A stretch of DNA of 7,918 nt from Halovivax sp. (GTDB taxonomy: Archaea; Halobacteriota; Halobacteria; Halobacteriales; Natrialbaceae), in contig SLIS01000382.1 of NCBI GenBank assembly GCA_007135505.1, positions 1 through 7,918 of the forward strand. Direction: 5' to 3'. The position numbers and the translations under genes are program-made. Shown here piece after piece: positions 1 to 6,243 of this stretch (its first letter is position 1; every line of letters begins with the position of its first letter). The notes beneath the pieces are model-generated. The model searched no databases and had not been told where the DNA came from. It saw only the letters and a list, made by a program, of their open reading frames with translations.

Positions 1-41
1 TCTCGCTTTCGGGTCGACTGGGTGTCCTCGCTTCGAATCAT
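1..41 (-). CDS. Partial 5' end of third gene in the pilus operon (runs off the left edge)
   Basis: An ATG at 41-39 opens a frame that stays open to the window edge and begins MIRSEDTQSTRKR (13 codons). It starts 4 nt after the pilC stop codon on the same strand, so it is very likely the next cistron of the same operon, translated by coupling; I see no good Shine-Dalgarno before it. The visible residues form a short charged and polar leader, which would suit a cytoplasmic segment ahead of a membrane helix. In haloarchaeal pilB-pilC operons the following genes often encode small prepilin-like or single-helix envelope proteins (general knowledge of such loci), so a pilin-like product is my guess. 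Thirteen codons cannot prove it, and a different start further downstream is possible. Confidence 0.5.
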   Translation of the reverse strand, partial: MIRSEDTQSTRKR

Positions 42-45
42 GATT

Positions 46-2109
46 TCAGGCGACCAGTGCCCAGCTGATCAGTGCGACTGTAGAGAGCGCGAGCACGTAC
101 TTCAGGCCGCTCAGCAGCTTCGCATCCCGCATGTAACCGGAGATGAACCCGGACAGGATGGCGTGCATCGTCACGGCGTGGAAGAAAAGCAGTGACATGA
201 GGTCGATGTCGACGTTTTCGCTGAAGCTCGCGTCGCCCGCCGGGCCGCCGGCTGCGGCGGCGTCGGCCGTATCCACCTCCCCGTCGGCTTCGAGCCCGGC
301 CATGGTCTCGAGGAACTGTGTCTGGAGGATCGCGATGACGGCGAGCATCGTCATGAACGTCATGATGATGATCACGACCTGCATCCGGGTTCGTGACTTC
401 CGGTCGCGTTCGATGTCGTCGTGATTCTCGCTCGCCCGCGCTGCCGTTCGCAGCACGTTCGATATCTGATTGGAGGCCTCCTGGGCCTTCGTGATGAGCT
501 TGACCGATCGAGCCAGGCGAGGGATGTGATACTTGTTGTTGAACTCGATCATCGCCGCTTTGAGACTCATTCCGTAGTTGACCTTCGTGTTCATCTGCTC
601 GAACTCCCTGGCGAGTTTTCCAGCCGTGGTATCGGAGACCGATTTGAGTGACTCGAGCAGGGTGAGACCGGTATCGTTGGCGCTCGAGAGTTTTCGCAGG
701 TCCTCGGAGAGGGTCGCGACGACCGCGTGGCGAGTTCTGACGTTCCACTCGTAGAATATCGCCAGCGGAATGGCCGTCGTGTAGACCGGGAAGTAGACGT
801 AGATGAACGTCCCCCAGACGGGGCTTTCTTTCATTTCTCCCCAGGAGAGCGGCGCCGCGTTCTGTACCATTGCGGTGGTGACGACGACGAGTACGGCGGG
901 CACGGTCAACGCCAGGGTGTACATCGGATTGTTCCGGAAGAAGTGGTGGGGCCGACGGAGCACTTCCATCGTCTCGTACGTCCCTTCCCGGTTCTTGATC
1001 CGATCGAACACGCGGTAGTTGCCGGTGAACTGCTCGACGAGGCCCAGGTCGAGCAGTCCGCTCTCCTGAGATACTTCGAGCCGCTCGTGACCGCCGTCCG
1101 CACTGAGGTAGCCGTCGCCGATCTCGTCGTGTTTGACGGTCGAAACGAGCACGATGAACCCGATTCCCGTTAGCGGTATCAGTGCGTACACCGAGATGTA
1201 TAGCATACTGGTCGAGACGTCGGAATCGGGGATCATCTGCATGATCACCAGGATGATGATCAAGAGGAGCGGAAACAGCGAGAGCGTCATGTACATCTCG
1301 CCAAACAGCTCCAGGGTCTCGAGCGTGAGCTCCTGTTGCTGTTTGGCGGTTCGCATGTGCTTTTCTTTCTTGTCCTGGAGGAAGCTCTCCATGTCACCAC
1401 CGCTGTTCACGATGGAGAGCATGTCGGTGAGAAACTGCGAGAGATCGTCACTCGGCGTTTCGATTGCCTGATTCCGGATCGCCGTCCGGTAGTCCGTATC
1501 GAAATACTCCGTCTCGTTGACGATGTTCTGAAACTCCTTTGACACCTCGCCGTAGGTGTCGTCCGCCTCGGCCATCGCCTGGAGAATCTCGAGCTGGTTC
1601 AGCCCCCCGACCGACAGCGCGTACATGAACGAGACCGCATCGGTCAGCAGCATGTTGATCTCACGTTTCCGGGCCGAAGCACGGGAGTACGGGACGGCCA
1701 CGAGCGATCCGAACCCGAGGGCGAATCCGAGGGACCCGAAGACGATTCCACAGAGGACGATCAGGGTGGGAATCTTCGCGGACTCCCAGAAACTGAGCAG
1801 GGCCTCGTTCGACATCGGGATGCCGATGAGGTACTCGATCTCGACGAGTCCGGTCCCGAAAACGCCCCACCCGACCAGTAGTCCGAGTATCCAGAGAAAG
1901 GCGCCGCTGATGAAGCCGATTCCGAGTGCCCGTGAGAGATACATCTCCACCGTATCCGTCATGCGAGCCTGGGCGAGCTTGGTCTCGACGTCGGAGACGA
2001 ACTGACTGTCCTCACTGAACAGTTTCGCATAGAGGGGATAGAACCTGTCCCCGAGCGCGTCGGAATCGCCGAATCGACTGTCCGGCGGGGCTCCCTGCTG
2101 TACACTCAT
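46..2109 (-). CDS. pilC: Type IV pilus / type II secretion system F-family membrane platform protein (PilC, TadC-like, duplicated)
   Basis: This 687-residue polytopic membrane protein is the likely inner platform that couples the PilB ATPase to filament assembly. I see about nine hydrophobic segments, near residues 62-88, 112-140, 272-293, 302-324, 394-416, 432-453, 577-598, 637-658 and 667-685. Two helical cytoplasmic GspF-type (T2SSF) domains lie at about 150-270 and 461-575. Each starts with the typical pattern of a small-residue helix, a Gly turn, then a leucine-rich helix (ALSVGGLNQLEIL near 164-176; SANDTGLTLLESL near 476-488). The tandem arrangement is usual for archaeal PilC/FlaJ-type proteins. 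A Gly/Ala/Asp-rich loop at about 605-635 looks like a flexible exposed insert. The start at 2109 is supported by the ATGA overlap with the pilB stop, which implies translational coupling. FlaJ (ArlJ) of the archaellum is the alternative, but it is usually shorter and no archaellum neighbours are present. The family is secure; the exact paralogue is not. Confidence 0.9.
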   Translation of the reverse strand: MSVQQGAPPDSRFGDSDALGDRFYPLYAKLFSEDSQFVSDVETKLAQARMTDTVEMYLSRALGIGFISGAFLWILGLLVGWGVFGTGLVEIEYLIGIPMSNEALLSFWESAKIPTLIVLCGIVFGSLGFALGFGSLVAVPYSRASARKREINMLLTDAVSFMYALSVGGLNQLEILQAMAEADDTYGEVSKEFQNIVNETEYFDTDYRTAIRNQAIETPSDDLSQFLTDMLSIVNSGGDMESFLQDKKEKHMRTAKQQQELTLETLELFGEMYMTLSLFPLLLIIILVIMQMIPDSDVSTSMLYISVYALIPLTGIGFIVLVSTVKHDEIGDGYLSADGGHERLEVSQESGLLDLGLVEQFTGNYRVFDRIKNREGTYETMEVLRRPHHFFRNNPMYTLALTVPAVLVVVTTAMVQNAAPLSWGEMKESPVWGTFIYVYFPVYTTAIPLAIFYEWNVRTRHAVVATLSEDLRKLSSANDTGLTLLESLKSVSDTTAGKLAREFEQMNTKVNYGMSLKAAMIEFNNKYHIPRLARSVKLITKAQEASNQISNVLRTAARASENHDDIERDRKSRTRMQVVIIIMTFMTMLAVIAILQTQFLETMAGLEADGEVDTADAAAAGGPAGDASFSENVDIDLMSLLFFHAVTMHAILSGFISGYMRDAKLLSGLKYVLALSTVALISWALVA
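2106..2109 (-). promoter_or_regulatory. ATGA stop/start overlap coupling pilB to pilC
   Basis: On the minus strand the four bases read ATGA: the ATG starts pilC and the TGA ends pilB. This arrangement usually gives termination-reinitiation coupling and supports both the shared transcript and the chosen pilC start. Confidence 0.85.
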
Positions 2110-3023
2110 CGACCGTCCTCCCCGTCTTGTGCTGGGTCGTCGTCACCTGCGTCGTCGTCCTCACCCGTCCCGAAGATCGAGTCGTCGTCGCCCTCGCCGG
2201 TGACGAACGGTTCGTCTTCGCTCTCGGATTCGTCATCGTTCGTGTCATCGCTATCGCCGAATACGGACGAGTCGGCATCACCGAAGATCGAATCGTCTGC
2301 ACTGTCGCTGTTCGGCTTCCAGTCGCCGGACTGCCCGGCCGTCTCGCTGGATTGAGAGGAACCCGTCGTTCTCGAACGCTTGCCCAGTTCCCAGTCGGGT
2401 TCTTGCTCCGAGGAGTCGTCACCATCGGGCGAGAAGATGGACGAGACCTCCGTCTCCGGGAACATGCTGTCGAAGTCGGACGTGTCTATTTCGTCCGATC
2501 GGTCATTCGCCGTCGATTCGTCGGCGCTTGTTGCCGTTTCGTTCGATTCGAGAGCTTCGAGCGTATCGTCCATCCCGGTAAAGAGTCCGTCGAGTCCCGT
2601 TGGACCCTCGTCCGACTCCGATCGGTCTCTCGTCTGTTCACCCGTCGAGCCGGCTGGTTCCTCGAGGTCGAGTGTAGATCCGTCACTGACAGATTGGGTC
2701 GGCTCCGTCTCGCCCTCGAGTTCCGGCCGGTCCGTCGACGCCGTCTCCTCGAGCTGGCTGGCCGTGCCGGCCGAGTTCGTCCCGGTGTTCGCTTCGCCCG
2801 CCGTCGTGTCGATGTCGTCGTCTTCACCGAGCCAGGACGGCGTCGCTGCCGGCGCATTCGCTCCGGAACTCGATTGTGGTCCGTCGAACGTAAACGTCTC
2901 TTCGCCGTCGACGACGTCCCAGTCGGCGGTCGATCCGGTCCCGAGCTCGTCGTCGAAGTCGAACGAGGTATCGTCCGCTGGATCGATTGCCACGTCGTCC
3001 TGTTCGACCTCGTCGAGTGCACT
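2106..3023 (-). other. Acidic low-complexity C-terminal tail of PilB with recurring S-[I/V/M]-F motifs
   Basis: PilB residues 860-1164 are dominated by Asp, Ser, Glu, Thr and Gly, with few hydrophobic residues, so they are predicted to be disordered. Within the last 124 residues a short motif recurs at 1044-1048 (DSMFP), 1053-1057 (SSIFS), 1103-1107 (DSIFG), 1111-1115 (SSVFG) and 1140-1144 (DSIFG). Isolated tryptophans in acidic context (near 894, 923, 1070 and 1094) may be further anchor points. The underlying DNA is rich in GTCGTC-type triplets, and a near-identical 17-mer occurs around 2169-2185 and 2281-2297. Disorder and repetition are read directly; a partner-binding role is inference. 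Confidence 0.7.
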
Positions 3024-5600
3024 GGCCAGTCCGCTCGGGACTTTCCCGCGGTACTCGTCGAACAGCGACTCCTCGGCCCGTTCGAGGATATCCATCGAGA
3101 GGTTGAACGTCTCCGTCGACGCGTCCGGTCGCGGAACGAGCTCCTCTTTCTCCTGATCGACGTCGATGAGAACGCTTTCCATCTCGCGCAGGTCTTCGAG
3201 ACTGTTCTCCAGCTGACCGTTCGCGATAAGCGTGAGAATAGTCTCCTGATCGTTTATGAACGCCTGGACCGTCGCGGCGACCTCGGCGTACGTGTTGAGA
3301 TCGTTTCTGATGAGGTAGGCCAGGATCACTTTCCGCTTGAAGAGTTCATCCTGGAGGCGCTCGTGATCCCACCCACGATCGAACATGATCTCGTCGAGCG
3401 TGTTCGAGTCGCCCATCTTGAGGTACTCGTCCGTCTCGGCCTGCCACTGGTAGACGTCCTGAACGTTGATCTCGTCGTTTTCGGCCTCGTAGTGGTTGAT
3501 CTCTGTCAGGGACTTGTTCCGACGAACTTTCCGGCCCTGGACCCGCGTCTGGGTCTGGATCGAAACGAGGTCCAGCGCGGTGAACATCGTCTTCGAGACG
3601 TTGATCGGATCCGTAGTGAATCGCTTCAGGACCTCGTCGACGGAGTCGGCGTGGAACGTCGTGTACGTCGTGTGACCGGTCGACATGACCTGAAAGAGCG
3701 TCCGGCCTTCCTCCCCTCGGATCTCACCCATGACGATGTAGTCGGGCCGCTGTCGCAGTGCGGCCTCCAACAGGTCGAACTCGTCGATGTCGCCGGTGGA
3801 GTCGTCGGCGAACGACGGTCGCGTCATGGAGGCGATCCAGTTACGCTGTGGCAACTCGACCTCCCTCGTGTCTTCGATCGAGACGATCTTGGTATTCGCG
3901 GGGATGAACAGCGAGACTGCGTTGAGCGACGTCGTCTTCCCGGACGCCGTGCCGCCGGCGAAGATCAAACTCTTGTGGTTCTCGATGCAGAGCCAGAGGA
4001 ACGCCATCTCGTCCAGACTGAACGTGTTCCAGTTGATGAGGTCGATCGGCGTGAACGGCACGTCCTTGAACTGACGGATCGTGTAGTTCGTCCCGTGGTC
4101 GGAGACCTCCTTGCCGAGGGTTAGCTGTGCACGTGACCCGTCCGGGAGCGTCGCGTCGACCTGGGGCAATCGCTTGCTGATTCCCTTTCCGGATCGCTGG
4201 GCGAGTTTGACGACGAAGTCGTCCAGGTCGTCCTCGCCGTGGTAGACGTTCGAGATGATCTGTTCGTATTCGGAGTGATAGACGAAAACGGGCGAGTTGT
4301 ACCCGTCACAGGAGATGTCCTCCACGTTGATGTCGTGCTTGATCGGATCGATCCGTTCGTACCCGATGAAGTCACGCTTCAACATGTAGAGTAACTTCTC
4401 GACCTGGTACTCGCTCAGCGTATCCGGATCCTCTTCGATGATGAGCGGTTCCGGCCGAACCGACAGTCCGTCGAGTGGCGCAACCGGAGGCCCACCGTCG
4501 ATCTCATCGACGTCCACTTCCTCGTCGTTTTCCTCTTCGTCGTCGAAGAACCGTTTGAACGATTCGACCAGTCCCATCTGGGTCTCGTTAACCGACCCCT
4601 TGAACAGATCGTACCGCTTCAATAACCGGCGGGTCTCACGCTCGATGACCTGCCGCCGACCCTCCTCGTTTCGCTGCTTTTTGACGCTGTCGTCTGCGTA
4701 CTTGATTGCCGTCCTGAGTTTCCCCGAGAGGAACTCCTGTAACTCCCGTTCGATCTCGTTTCGGTGCGGTTCGATGGCGTAGTACTTCTTCTCGTTCTCT
4801 TTCTCCGAGTGGAAGATGATGACGAACGAGTACGGCTTGTTGACCCAGTAGCGTTCGGATTCGATGAAGTGTTTCTTCTTCTCGAGCGGGACGGATTTCT
4901 CCAGATCGTACCGGTTGACGACGGTCGTGTTTCCGTGATCAGTCGAGAAGAACTCGTCCTCGTCGAAGTCCTCGTTGACGTTTACCGTTCGCTCGTCCAC
5001 GACGTCGTCTAGCTCCATCGCCACGTTTCCGGCGGCGTGGAGTTGCTGTTCGATCTCGTCGGGATCGAATCCGAGTGCGTCCTCGCCGTCGAACTCCTTG
5101 ACCTTGCCCCGTCGGGTCCGTGGTCGGGACCCATCGTCGTTGTAGTAATACTCCCACTTGAAGTGTTCCAGGGAGTAAACGTCCTTCGTGACGGGTGTGG
5201 TCTCTGGATCGAGGAACTCGAGGAACTCGTTCTGGAGGAACTTCGCGTTTGGCGCGAACGTGTCGGTGATGAGTGACTCGAGTTCGTCCGGGTGATACCC
5301 GAGGTGGGTGGTCGGGTCGAAGTCTACTCGATCCCAGTCGTCGCCACGAGGGATTCCGACCTTTCCGTCCGCGTGGAGGCCGAGCCGGTCTCTCGTCCCG
5401 CCACTTCCACTCGGATATAGCGTCGAGACGGCGTCCTCGTAGCCGAACTCGGACATGAAGTCGGCCCACGTGTACGACCCGACTCGAACGTCTGATCCGC
5501 TCACCGGTCCGCTGATTTCGTCGGCCTCCGACGTCGAATCCGACGCGCCGCCATCAGAAATCTCCGACGAATCGGCGTGGTCGCCCTCGTCAATAGCCAT
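2106..5600 (-). CDS. pilB: Type IV pilus assembly / type II-IV secretion ATPase (PilB family) with long N- and C-terminal extensions
   Basis: This cytoplasmic hexameric-type ATPase would power pilus or pseudopilus assembly with PilC. The catalytic core is complete: Walker A GGTASGKTT (549-557, Lys555), Asp box IEDTRE (575-580), Walker B with catalytic Glu626 in IVMGEIRG (622-629), and His box GHTTYTTFHAD (642-652). The N-terminal half of the archaeal GspE/FlaI-like domain lies at about 385-545. Ahead of it are a disordered acidic leader (1-40), two similar segments (about 43-112 and 142-188), a region containing RYWVNKPYSF (250-259) and an acidic linker (352-370). After the core come a helical stretch to about 860 and a disordered Asp/Ser/Thr/Glu tail of about 300 residues. 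At 1164 aa it is roughly twice the size of FlaI, which argues against the archaellum motor. The start at 5600 is supported by GGAGG six bases upstream. The gene overlaps pilC by 4 nt. The family is secure; which haloarchaeal PilB paralogue this is, and what it assembles, is not. Confidence 0.92.
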   Translation of the reverse strand: MAIDEGDHADSSEISDGGASDSTSEADEISGPVSGSDVRVGSYTWADFMSEFGYEDAVSTLYPSGSGGTRDRLGLHADGKVGIPRGDDWDRVDFDPTTHLGYHPDELESLITDTFAPNAKFLQNEFLEFLDPETTPVTKDVYSLEHFKWEYYYNDDGSRPRTRRGKVKEFDGEDALGFDPDEIEQQLHAAGNVAMELDDVVDERTVNVNEDFDEDEFFSTDHGNTTVVNRYDLEKSVPLEKKKHFIESERYWVNKPYSFVIIFHSEKENEKKYYAIEPHRNEIERELQEFLSGKLRTAIKYADDSVKKQRNEEGRRQVIERETRRLLKRYDLFKGSVNETQMGLVESFKRFFDDEEENDEEVDVDEIDGGPPVAPLDGLSVRPEPLIIEEDPDTLSEYQVEKLLYMLKRDFIGYERIDPIKHDINVEDISCDGYNSPVFVYHSEYEQIISNVYHGEDDLDDFVVKLAQRSGKGISKRLPQVDATLPDGSRAQLTLGKEVSDHGTNYTIRQFKDVPFTPIDLINWNTFSLDEMAFLWLCIENHKSLIFAGGTASGKTTSLNAVSLFIPANTKIVSIEDTREVELPQRNWIASMTRPSFADDSTGDIDEFDLLEAALRQRPDYIVMGEIRGEEGRTLFQVMSTGHTTYTTFHADSVDEVLKRFTTDPINVSKTMFTALDLVSIQTQTRVQGRKVRRNKSLTEINHYEAENDEINVQDVYQWQAETDEYLKMGDSNTLDEIMFDRGWDHERLQDELFKRKVILAYLIRNDLNTYAEVAATVQAFINDQETILTLIANGQLENSLEDLREMESVLIDVDQEKEELVPRPDASTETFNLSMDILERAEESLFDEYRGKVPSGLASALDEVEQDDVAIDPADDTSFDFDDELGTGSTADWDVVDGEETFTFDGPQSSSGANAPAATPSWLGEDDDIDTTAGEANTGTNSAGTASQLEETASTDRPELEGETEPTQSVSDGSTLDLEEPAGSTGEQTRDRSESDEGPTGLDGLFTGMDDTLEALESNETATSADESTANDRSDEIDTSDFDSMFPETEVSSIFSPDGDDSSEQEPDWELGKRSRTTGSSQSSETAGQSGDWKPNSDSADDSIFGDADSSVFGDSDDTNDDESESEDEPFVTGEGDDDSIFGTGEDDDAGDDDPAQDGEDGR

Positions 5601-5606
5601 TAACTC

Positions 5607-5611
5607 CCTCC
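5607..5611 (-). promoter_or_regulatory. Shine-Dalgarno site of pilB
   Basis: GGAGG on the minus strand lies six bases before the pilB ATG, complementary to the CCUCC of the archaeal 16S rRNA 3' end. It fixes the pilB start and implies a leadered transcript, whereas tatA and the HD gene here look leaderless. Confidence 0.7.
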
Positions 5612-5638
5612 AAACACTCAGCCATCAAAAAATTCAGC

Positions 5639-5659
5639 CACAAATTATCGGCCGTGATA
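5639..5659 (+). repeat. Copy 1 of CACAAAT(TAT)CGGCCG..GATA motif
   Basis: The plus strand reads CACAAATTATCGGCCG and then TGATA. The same string, lacking the internal TAT and with CC replacing T after CGGCCG, recurs at 5800-5818 in the same orientation. This copy contains most of the inverted repeat described at 5643-5662. Confidence 0.5.
5641..5649 (-). promoter_or_regulatory. Candidate TATA/BRE region of the pil operon
   Basis: Minus-strand GATAATTTG ends about 40 bases before the pilB ATG. Transcription starting about 25 bases downstream would begin near 5615-5620 and leave a roughly 15-20 nt leader that includes the GGAGG site. An alternative is AATTTTTTG at 5634-5626, but a start placed 25 bases after it would fall close to or within the Shine-Dalgarno site. 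A third AT-rich candidate lies at about 5770-5785. The choice among them is inference. Confidence 0.4.
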
Positions 5660-5662
5660 ATT
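5643..5662. repeat. Inverted repeat (7-bp arms, 6-bp spacer) over the pilB promoter: possible operator
   Basis: AATTATC at 5643-5649 and GATAATT at 5656-5662 are perfect inverted copies separated by GGCCGT. The dyad is centred about 52 bp upstream of the pilB start and overlaps the best TATA candidate, so a dimeric regulator bound here would be placed to block TBP/TFB. The symmetry is directly visible; the operator role is inferred. Confidence 0.5.
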
Positions 5663-5799
5663 CGCCTCGTCTCTGTTCGACGATCCTCCGTGCCCGCTCG
5701 ACGGTTGGTCTGGAAAGATATCATTCGAGATGCTGCCTGTTGACGAGTACGTTCGTCGCTAATCACTCTTTTATTTTATGAATATAGTAGTTCTTTCTA

Positions 5800-5818
5800 C
5801 ACAAATCGGCCGCCGATA
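5800..5818 (+). repeat. Copy 2 of CACAAAT(TAT)CGGCCG..GATA motif, with a 13-bp dyad
   Basis: The plus strand reads CACAAATCGGCCGCCGATA. It includes the dyad ATCGGC-C-GCCGAT at 5805-5817 and shares the 8-mer ATCGGCCG with copy 1 about 160 bp away. It lies next to the most AT-rich part of the spacer. It may be a second binding site for the same regulator. Confidence 0.4.
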
Positions 5819-6156
5819 TACACTCCTTCTGACCTATCCTTGACAATTTTCCATAGGCCTACTGACGCCCTTCTGATTATTCGGGCCCGGCGGGGTCGAA
5901 TGACGAACCAAACTCGGGTTCGGTTCCACCGTACCTATTTTCGTTCGACATATAACGGGTCAATATTACAGAACGACAATCGGGGCCACCTTCGCTCGAA
6001 GCCAATCTGGACTCGATACGGTCGCGAAACGTGCAGTGACCGAGTACACGAGAAACAGACGTGGTTCGAACCGGAACTGTCGTTCTCGTTTCCTCCGTGT
6101 GATTGGTAGGTCGAACGCCGTCCATCCGTCTTCGGCCCTTCCTATAGCCCGATTAC

Positions 6157-6228
6157 GGGCGTGACGGGATTCGAACCCGCGATCAGAAGGTTAGGAACCT
6201 CCTGCCCTCTCCGCTAGGCCACACGCCC
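6157..6228 (-). tRNA. tRNA-Arg (anticodon CCU)
   Basis: This 72-nt sequence folds as a complete cloverleaf on the minus strand. The acceptor stem GGGCGTG pairs with CACGCCC over all 7 bp. The D stem GCCT pairs with GGGC (one G-U pair). The anticodon stem GGAGG pairs with CCTTC (one G-U pair) around the loop TTCCTAA, and the T arm is GCGGG-TTCGAAT-CCCGT. The anticodon CCT occupies 6195-6193, so this tRNA reads the arginine codon AGG. No CCA is encoded, as is usual in archaea, and no intron is present. Its 5' end lies 15 nt after the tatA stop on the same strand, so it may be processed from a tatA transcript or have a weak promoter of its own inside the end of tatA. Its 3' end faces the gene-poor spacer. 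Confidence 0.95.
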
Positions 6229-6233
6229 GCGTC

Positions 6234-6238
6234 AAAAA
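6234..6238 (-). terminator. Possible T-run terminator between tatA and tRNA-Arg
   Basis: The minus strand reads GTTTTTG just after the tatA stop. Archaeal RNA polymerase can terminate at short T-runs, but five Ts is minimal and there is no need for termination if tatA and the tRNA are co-transcribed. Confidence 0.25.
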
Positions 6239-6243
6239 CAGCG

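Larger units (their letters stand above)
5601..6156. other. Gene-poor spacer between pilB and tRNA-Arg
   Basis: This 556-bp stretch contains no frame with haloarchaeal character: the two opposed frames at 5840-6109 (+) and 5877-6125 (-) encode Arg- and Ser-rich products with only moderate GC at third positions. Composition is uneven: positions 5761-5820 are only about one third G+C (19 of 60), far below the flanking genes. Besides the pilB promoter region and the two motif copies, there is a small inverted repeat GACGA/TCGTC at 5742-5757 and a palindrome GGTTCGAACC at 6063-6072. It lies directly downstream of the tRNA 3' end. Confidence 0.7.

Noticed and set aside
2127..4124. 665-aa open frame on the plus strand, antisense to pilB
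   Set aside because: It is Arg/Val-rich, lacks recognisable domains and lies wholly opposite a gene with a complete ATPase motif set; this is the usual antisense shadow of a GC-rich gene.
46..5600. Archaellum motor pair FlaI/FlaJ (ArlI/ArlJ)
   Set aside because: The families are related, but PilB here is far longer than FlaI, the membrane protein is longer than FlaJ, and no FlaH, FlaG, FlaF or Che-linked genes accompany them. A pilus-type PilB/PilC call fits better.
6063..6072. Palindrome GGTTCGAACC resembling a tRNA T-arm, considered as an attachment-site remnant
   Set aside because: Only about 8 bases match the neighbouring tRNA-Arg T arm and no acceptor-stem sequence accompanies it; this is expected by chance.
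5877..6125. 82-aa open frame on the minus strand in the pilB-tRNA spacer
   Set aside because: Third codon positions are only about half G/C, the product is Arg/Thr/Ser-rich with no motif, and no promoter or ribosome binding site stands out; an opposed frame (5840-6109) is equally unconvincing.
6147..6160. GCCC-GATTAC-GGGC inverted repeat at the tRNA 3' end, considered as a terminator
   Set aside because: Half of the stem is the tRNA acceptor strand itself, the stem is 4 bp, and no T-run follows on the minus strand.
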